DNA of 64,000 bases. Origin: Thiomicrospira sp. WB1 (GTDB taxonomy: Bacteria > Pseudomonadota > Gammaproteobacteria > Thiomicrospirales > Thiomicrospiraceae). Made by a program: the position numbers and the translations under genes. The stretch is taken from NCBI RefSeq assembly GCF_001507535.1, contig NZ_LQBN01000001.1:682001-746000 (forward strand). The letters run 5' to 3'. The notes beneath the pieces are model-generated. The model worked only from the letters and a program-made list of their open reading frames with translations, had not been told where the DNA came from and searched no databases. Shown here in pieces: positions 59,064 to 64,000 of the stretch; position 1 is the stretch's first letter, and each line of letters begins with the position of its first letter.

Positions 59064-59921
59064 TCAGTCCTGACGCAGTGTGAGGCTTTGCACAATGTCG
59101 ATGGTGGGCTGGGGCTGGTTCATGCTGTAGAAGTGCAGTCCGGGCGCGCCGATGTCGAGCAGGCGCTGAGACAGTTCCTGAACCACCTCCTTGCCGAATG
59201 CCTTGAGGCTGTCCGGGTCGTCTTCGTAGCTTTCCAGTCGGCATTTCAGCCAGCGCGGAATTTCCGCCCCGCAGCCCTGTGAAAAGCGCACCAGGTTTTC
59301 GTAGTTGGTGATGGGCATCACCCCAGGCACGATGGGCAGGTCAATGCCGGCTTTTTCACAGTTGTCGATGAAATAACGGTAGCTGTCAACGTTGTAAAAA
59401 TACTGGGTGATGGCCGCATCGGCCCCTTGCTCGACCTTGTACTTGAACCATTTGATGCCGATGTCGCAGTTGCGTGCCTGCGGGTGGGTTTCCGGGTAGG
59501 CGGCCACTTCAATGGTGAAATCGTCGCCGGTGGTCTCACGAATGAAGGCCACCAGGTCGCTGGCGTATTTGAACTCGCCCGGGTCCATCATGCCTGAGGG
59601 CAGATCGCCGCGCAGTGCTACCAGGCGCTTGATGCCCATGGCTTTGTACTGGGCCAGTAATTCACTGACGCTCTCGCGACTGGCGCCGATACAGGTAATG
59701 TGCGGGGCGGCGGCATGATTGGTCCGGGTCTGAATGTGTTCGACCGTTTCCATGGTGCGGGCCTGGGTGGTGCCGCCGGCCCCATAGGTCACTGACATGT
59801 ATTCCGGGTGAATCACGTCCAGTTGTTCGATGGTGCTTTGCAGCTTTTCCACGCCCCGGTCGGTGCGGGGGGGAAAAAACTCCAGACTGATTTTTTGCGG
59901 GTATTGGCGTTGTGATTGCAT
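59064..59921 (-). CDS. metF: 5,10-methylenetetrahydrofolate reductase
   Basis: 285 residues, flavin TIM barrel. SLEFFPPRTDRGVEKL, SVTYGAGGTTQART, ALRGDLPSG and VPGVMPITNYENL are family signatures. It supplies methyl-THF for methionine synthesis, fitting its place 12 bp after metK. Confidence 0.97.
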   Translation of the reverse strand: MQSQRQYPQKISLEFFPPRTDRGVEKLQSTIEQLDVIHPEYMSVTYGAGGTTQARTMETVEHIQTRTNHAAAPHITCIGASRESVSELLAQYKAMGIKRLVALRGDLPSGMMDPGEFKYASDLVAFIRETTGDDFTIEVAAYPETHPQARNCDIGIKWFKYKVEQGADAAITQYFYNVDSYRYFIDNCEKAGIDLPIVPGVMPITNYENLVRFSQGCGAEIPRWLKCRLESYEDDPDSLKAFGKEVVQELSQRLLDIGAPGLHFYSMNQPQPTIDIVQSLTLRQD

Positions 59922-59933
59922 TGGTTGTTTCCT

Positions 59934-61088
59934 TTACAGGCCAGCGTCGGCTTTGAGGGCGTCGGCTTTGTCCGTCCGCTCCCAGGTGAATTCAGGCAGC
60001 TCACGTCCGAAATGCCCATAGCTGGCCGTTTTTCGGTAGATGGGACGGTAAAGATCAAGCATGGCGATCAAGCCTTTGGGACGCAGGTCAAAATGCTCAC
60101 GCACCAGCGCGACAATGCGCTCGGGGGCAATTTTGTGGGTGCCGAAAGTGTCAAGGCTAATGGAAGTCGGTTCGGCCACGCCGATGGCATAAGAAATTTG
60201 AATTTCGCATTTGTCGGCCAGGCCCGCGGCAACAATGTTTTTCGCTACATATCGCCCGGCATAGGCCGCTGAGCGATCGACTTTGGAGGGGTCTTTGCCG
60301 GAGAAAGCGCCCCCGCCATGACGGGCCATGCCACCATAGGTGTCGACAATGATCTTACGCCCCGTGAGCCCGGCGTCGCCAACCGGGCCGCCGATGACAA
60401 AGCGCCCGGTGGGGTTGATGTGGTAGTGGGTCTGGTCATCCAGCCATTGTGCGGGCAAAACCGGGCGGATGATTTCTTCCATCACCGCTTCGTGCAGGGT
60501 CTCGTTGCTGACGTCCGGGTCGTGTTGGGTGGACAGCACCACCGCTTCGATACCGACTGGCTGACCGTTTTCGTAGCGCAGGGAAATCTGGCTTTTCGCA
60601 TCCGGGCGCAACCAGTCAAGCGTGCCGTTTTTGCGGCATTCGGCCTGGCGTTCCATCAGGCGGTGCGCATAAAAGATCGGCGCGGGCATCAACACATCGG
60701 TTTCATTGGTGGCGTAACCAAACATCAGGCCCTGGTCCCCTGCGCCCTGTTCGTGGTCATCGGATTCGTCCACGCCCTGAGCGATTTCAGGTGACTGTTT
60801 GCCGATGGAGCTCAACACCGCACAGGTATCGCCATCAAAGCCCAGGTCGGCATGGTGGTAGCCAATCTCATTGACCACCTTGCGCACCAGTTCTTCCTGA
60901 TCGACCCAGGCAGTGGTGGTGATTTCCCCTCCGAGCATGACCATACCGGTCTTGATAAAGGTTTCACATGCCACGCGGGCTTTGGGGTCCTGAGCCAGGA
61001 TGGCGTCCAACATGGCATCGGAAATCTGGTCGGCGATTTTGTCCGGATGGCCCTCGGAGACCGATTCGGAAGTAAAAACGTGTGTCAT
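59934..61088 (-). CDS. metK: S-adenosylmethionine synthetase
   Basis: 384 residues, full length. [52 protein letters not shown] and [19 protein letters not shown] are the classical motifs. It forms SAM from methionine and ATP. First gene of metK-metF-rsmE-gshA-gshB, which links SAM, folate-methyl and glutathione supply. Confidence 0.98.
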   Translation of the reverse strand: MTHVFTSESVSEGHPDKIADQISDAMLDAILAQDPKARVACETFIKTGMVMLGGEITTTAWVDQEELVRKVVNEIGYHHADLGFDGDTCAVLSSIGKQSPEIAQGVDESDDHEQGAGDQGLMFGYATNETDVLMPAPIFYAHRLMERQAECRKNGTLDWLRPDAKSQISLRYENGQPVGIEAVVLSTQHDPDVSNETLHEAVMEEIIRPVLPAQWLDDQTHYHINPTGRFVIGGPVGDAGLTGRKIIVDTYGGMARHGGGAFSGKDPSKVDRSAAYAGRYVAKNIVAAGLADKCEIQISYAIGVAEPTSISLDTFGTHKIAPERIVALVREHFDLRPKGLIAMLDLYRPIYRKTASYGHFGRELPEFTWERTDKADALKADAGL

Positions 61089-61432
61089 ACTGTGTCCTCA
61101 ATGTATTTTGGGTGCACTCAGCGGATGCGTGAAAAATCAAAATTGAGAATACGGTACATAAGGCGGGGCTGCGGCAGTCCTCGCTTTAGCCGTATTTGGT
61201 TGACCCGTCAAATCAATGAATGGGTCCTGCGCCCGCAAGCTGATGTTCAAATCGGCGCATTCACCTTTTGCTCGAATCCGATCCGCGCAAAAGACATCGC
61301 CTATTTTGAAAAAAAACTGACTGAATTGCAAGGTCTTTTGTTCGGTGTGATGCTGACAGCGTGCTGGGACTGTCATCTGCGTGCAATCTTGGGTGGGTAA
61401 GATGGTGAGTCCGTTGTCTTAGGGAGGGTGTG
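61089..61432. other. Divergent intergenic region between metK and the EAL-CBS-GGDEF gene
   Basis: A 344-bp stretch with no convincing gene. It contains a strong long hairpin on the metK side (61148-61196, listed separately) and must hold promoters for both directions, which I could not place with confidence. Confidence 0.6.
61148..61196 (-). promoter_or_regulatory. Structured element in the metK leader
   Basis: On the metK strand, AATACGG pairs perfectly (7 bp) with CCGTATT 35 nt further on. Inside, GCGAGG faces CCCCGC with one mismatch around a CTG-CCG-CAG tip, leaving an asymmetric internal loop. It ends about 60 bp before the metK start and is followed by a U-rich tract, so it could act as a leader RNA or attenuator. 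It does not match the SAM or SAH riboswitch patterns I know. Confidence 0.45.
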
Positions 61433-63253
61433 ATGCACCAGCCAACCGCCGCCATCGAACCAATCAATGAAACCCTGCCGGAATCCTTGCGCAGTTCACA
61501 GCTTGGGCGAGAACTGCAGGAAGTGCTGGAACAGGCGCGCCTGACGACGTTTTTCCAGCCGATTGTCTCTCTGCGTAAAAGCCGAATCATCGGGTTTGAG
61601 GCCCTAACGCGCGGACCGGAAAACTCCGCGTTGTTTTCGCCGGCCAATCTGTTCAGTGCCGCGATCAAGCATGATTTGCTGCTGGAAATGGACCTGCTTG
61701 CCCGGCGCACCGCGATAGAAACCTTTCACCGTCAGGCGCATCTGCATCAGAATCTGCCACACCTGTTTCTTAACATCTCTGTCAGCACGCTGCTCAATCA
61801 CAACCACCAGACCGGTTTGACCCTGCAGTACCTTCAGGCCTTTGATCTGGACGTCAGCCAGGTCGTGATTGAAATCACGGAACTTCAGCCGGTGGAAGAC
61901 ATGTCTCTGTTTCAGGAGGCCATCAGTCATTATCGACGCATGGGCTTTAAAGTGGCGATTGATGATTTGGGTTCGGGCTATAACGGCCTCAAACTCTGGT
62001 CGGAGGTGAAACCGGACTTTGTGAAGGTCGACAAGCATTTTATTGCCGGCATTGATCGCCAGGCCGACAAGTACCGTTTTATGGAAACCATCCTGACGCT
62101 GGCCAAGAGCTTGGGCACCAAGGTCATCGCTGAGGGCGTGGAACGGGAATCAGAGTTGCGCATGCTGGAGAAGCTGGGGGTGGACCTGATTCAGGGGTAT
62201 TTGCTCAAACGCCCGGCGCCTTCGGCGTCGATGGTGCTGGACTATGAGCTGACCCCACAGGTTGCCGGGCAGAGCGGCCCGACTGAGGCGGTCAAGCTGG
62301 TGTGCAAACAGGCCGACCCCATGCCGCCGACCCTTTCGGTGCAGGCCATGACCGAACGCATGCTCAAAGATCAGCAACTGGAGTTTGTGCCCATCGTGGA
62401 CCAAGGCATTGTGCGCGGCATCGTCTGGCGACGCGAGCTGATGGATGTCATGGCCCGTCCGTTCGGCCATGATCTGCACACGCGCAAAAAAATCACCCGG
62501 TTTATGGATCCGGATCCGTTGGTGTTTGATGCCAATACGCCTCTGGTAGAGGTCAGTCGCACCATCACCGAGCAGGGCAATAACGAGCGTGGCCACTTTA
62601 TCATCACCGAAGAAGGGTTTTATCAGGGCTGTGGTTCGTTTATGGAGGTACTTCGGGTGATGACGGACCTGAAGGTGGCCAGTGCCCGTTATGCCAACCC
62701 GCTTTCCGGCCTGCCGGGCAATGTCCCGATTCAGAATTGCATTCAGGACCACCTGGATCAGGATCGGCCGTTTACCGTCATGTATGTGGACGTGGATAAT
62801 TTCAAACCTTACAACGACTATTACAGTTTTGAACAGGGCGATCAGGTGATCAGTGAAGTGGCCAAAGTGCTTCACTCCGCTGTCGGGCTGAAGCAAGCGT
62901 TTATCGGCCATGTCGGGGGCGACGATTTTGTGGTGGTCACGCAGGACGATGATTACCAGGTCATTTGTGACAACATTCTCAGTGGTTTTTCCGAAGCGGT
63001 GGCACAGTTTTACACCGAAACCGATCGTCAGCGAGGCGGTATCGTCGCTCAGAGCCGGGAAGGCGAGGAGCGGTTTTTCCCGATGATGAGTCTGTCGATC
63101 GGGGTGTTGCTGGTGGCCCCCGGTCAGTTTGACCACACTCAAAAACTGTCGTCGTGCGCCACGCGTGCCAAAAAAGGGGCCAAGGCCCAAGGTGGCAACA
63201 CGTATTTTGTTGCCGATTCGCGTTTGCTGCAGGCGAGTCCGGTGACGCCTTGA
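61433..63253 (+). CDS. EAL - CBS pair - GGDEF protein
   Basis: 606 residues from the ATG at 61433, with AGGGAGGG ahead; a GTG one codon earlier is also possible. The EAL domain comes first (about 30-270) with an intact set: GFEALTRGP, FLNISVSTL, VIEITELQP, IDDLGSGYNGL, VKVDKHF, AEGVE and LIQGYLL. A CBS pair (about 295-425) follows, then a GGDEF domain with GHVGGDDFVVV, a variant still compatible with activity. No RxxD inhibitory site is visible. The reversed order with a nucleotide-binding CBS pair in the middle suggests control by adenine nucleotides (inference). Confidence 0.92.
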   Translation: MHQPTAAIEPINETLPESLRSSQLGRELQEVLEQARLTTFFQPIVSLRKSRIIGFEALTRGPENSALFSPANLFSAAIKHDLLLEMDLLARRTAIETFHRQAHLHQNLPHLFLNISVSTLLNHNHQTGLTLQYLQAFDLDVSQVVIEITELQPVEDMSLFQEAISHYRRMGFKVAIDDLGSGYNGLKLWSEVKPDFVKVDKHFIAGIDRQADKYRFMETILTLAKSLGTKVIAEGVERESELRMLEKLGVDLIQGYLLKRPAPSASMVLDYELTPQVAGQSGPTEAVKLVCKQADPMPPTLSVQAMTERMLKDQQLEFVPIVDQGIVRGIVWRRELMDVMARPFGHDLHTRKKITRFMDPDPLVFDANTPLVEVSRTITEQGNNERGHFIITEEGFYQGCGSFMEVLRVMTDLKVASARYANPLSGLPGNVPIQNCIQDHLDQDRPFTVMYVDVDNFKPYNDYYSFEQGDQVISEVAKVLHSAVGLKQAFIGHVGGDDFVVVTQDDDYQVICDNILSGFSEAVAQFYTETDRQRGGIVAQSREGEERFFPMMSLSIGVLLVAPGQFDHTQKLSSCATRAKKGAKAQGGNTYFVADSRLLQASPVTP

Positions 63254-63299
63254 ATGGGGCGTGATTAAGCGGTCGTCCGAGCTTGTGTTTTGATTTTGC

Positions 63300-63327
63300 T
63301 TGCATTTATGGGGTTGCACGTTAAAAT
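63300..63327 (+). promoter_or_regulatory. Probable purE promoter
   Basis: TTGCAT (63300-63305), a 16-bp spacer and TAAAAT (63322-63327) lie about 30 bp ahead of the start codon. Confidence 0.55.
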
Positions 63328-63357
63328 ACACGGTTTTTTAACGAAAAGGTCCGTGTT

Positions 63358-63876
63358 ATGACAGCGACGACTTCTGCCTCAACGGCGGTCAAAGTGGGCG
63401 TGATCATGGGGTCCAAATCGGATTGGCCCACCATGACCCAGGCGGCTGAAATGCTGGAGAATCTGGGTGTGCCCTATGAGGTGAAAGTGGTGTCCGCACA
63501 CCGCACGCCTGACTTGATGTTTGAGTACGCCGAGCAGGCCGAAGTGCGCGGGCTGAAAGTCATCATTGCCGGTGCCGGCGGCGCGGCTCATCTGCCCGGC
63601 ATGGTCGCTGCCAAAACCCTGATCCCGGTGTTGGGCGTACCGGTTCAGTCCCGCGCTCTGAGCGGTCAGGATTCGCTGCTGTCCATTGCCCAGATGCCTG
63701 GCGGCATTCCGGTGGGCACGCTGGCCATTGGTGAGGCCGGGGCCAAAAACGCGGGCCTGCTGGCGGCGCAGATTGTTGCCAATCACGATCCGGCGGTGCG
63801 AGAGGCATTGCATCGTTTTCGAGATGACCAGACTCAGACCGTTCTGGACTGCCCTGACCCGCGCGACGCCGACTAA
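63358..63876 (+). CDS. purE: N5-carboxyaminoimidazole ribonucleotide mutase
   Basis: 172 residues. [26 protein letters not shown] with the catalytic His, [16 protein letters not shown] and [17 protein letters not shown] are class I PurE signatures. It moves the carboxylate of N5-CAIR to carbon 4 in purine synthesis. AAAAGG precedes the ATG. It is followed 24 bp later by purK, its usual partner. Confidence 0.97.
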   Translation: MTATTSASTAVKVGVIMGSKSDWPTMTQAAEMLENLGVPYEVKVVSAHRTPDLMFEYAEQAEVRGLKVIIAGAGGAAHLPGMVAAKTLIPVLGVPVQSRALSGQDSLLSIAQMPGGIPVGTLAIGEAGAKNAGLLAAQIVANHDPAVREALHRFRDDQTQTVLDCPDPRDAD

Positions 63877-63900
63877 ATTCTCAGCAGCAAGGCTTTTTTC

Positions 63901-64000
63901 ATGACCGCATCTGACGACACTTCCGCGTTTGAATCCAAAACCATTGGCGTGCTCGGCGCCGGGCAACTGGGGCGAATGATGGCACTGGCGGGTTACCCGC
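63901..64000 (+). CDS. purK: N5-carboxyaminoimidazole ribonucleotide synthase, 5' end only
   Basis: The first 33 codons before the window ends. IGVLGAGQLGRMMALAGYP is the N-terminal signature of PurK, the ATP-grasp enzyme that makes the substrate of PurE. Its place after purE confirms the call. Confidence 0.92.
   Translation, partial: MTASDDTSAFESKTIGVLGAGQLGRMMALAGYP

Noticed and set aside
61089-61432. A known SAM or SAH riboswitch upstream of metK
   Set aside because: The hairpin is real, but the conserved cores of these riboswitches are not visible.

Overview
The window reads as chromosomal DNA of a free-living, c-di-GMP-rich gammaproteobacterium. Pointers are the gene orders algH-ruvX-pyrB-pyrC' (non-catalytic dihydroorotase) and lptM-lysA, the metX-metW pair, the proC-yggT cluster, and a GshA of the proteobacterial type. 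I cannot name the genus. A relative of sulfur-oxidising Thiomicrospira-like or Pseudomonas/Oceanospirillum-like lineages is possible but unproven.

Layout. (1) 1-3567: a periplasmic sugar-type binding protein translationally coupled to a membrane PAS-GGDEF diguanylate cyclase (cut by the left edge), a tRNA-Arg(CCG) and a STAS protein. (2) 3942-26235: the main feature, a run of nine same-strand genes, most overlapping by 4-8 bp. It holds seven sensor histidine kinases with different inputs: CBS plus five PAS; periplasmic PAS; PhnD-like solute-binding domain; large periplasmic loop; cytoplasmic REC-PAS; Tll0287-like haem domain with CxxCH; short periplasmic loop. It also holds a REC-HD-GYP phosphodiesterase and a free PhnD-like binding protein. 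(3) 26349-34354: an HTH-REC regulator, a small basic protein, a bacteriophytochrome sensory core without an output domain, a CheB-CheR-PAS fusion and a PAS-GGDEF-EAL protein. (4) 34409-53822: housekeeping genes (gcvH, rlmI, lysA, metXW, proC, gdh, ppk2, pyrBC', ruvX, algH, apbE) mixed with hypothetical genes and an unusual PilZ protein. (5) 53915-64000: a GGDEF/EAL protein, a metK-metF-rsmE-gshA-gshB operon, an EAL-CBS-GGDEF protein, and purE followed by the start of purK.

How the parts may work together (inference): the kinases feed a small set of outputs. Only the first kinase has an Hpt domain. Three others end in a true receiver, and one ends in two receivers plus GGDEF. Three related kinases end in a receiver-shaped domain that seems to lack the phospho-acceptor. 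With HD-GYP, GGDEF, EAL and PilZ proteins nearby, the island looks like a multi-input c-di-GMP decision circuit that may sense redox state, solutes and light.

The most surprising sequence-level signal is not a gene. The 12-bp palindrome ACCAGGCCTGGT occurs 11 times in 64 kb (about 0.004 expected for a random 12-mer), in coding DNA in all three codon phases, at two stop codons and in intergenic DNA. Several copies are extended to perfect palindromes of 16, 22 and 28 bp.
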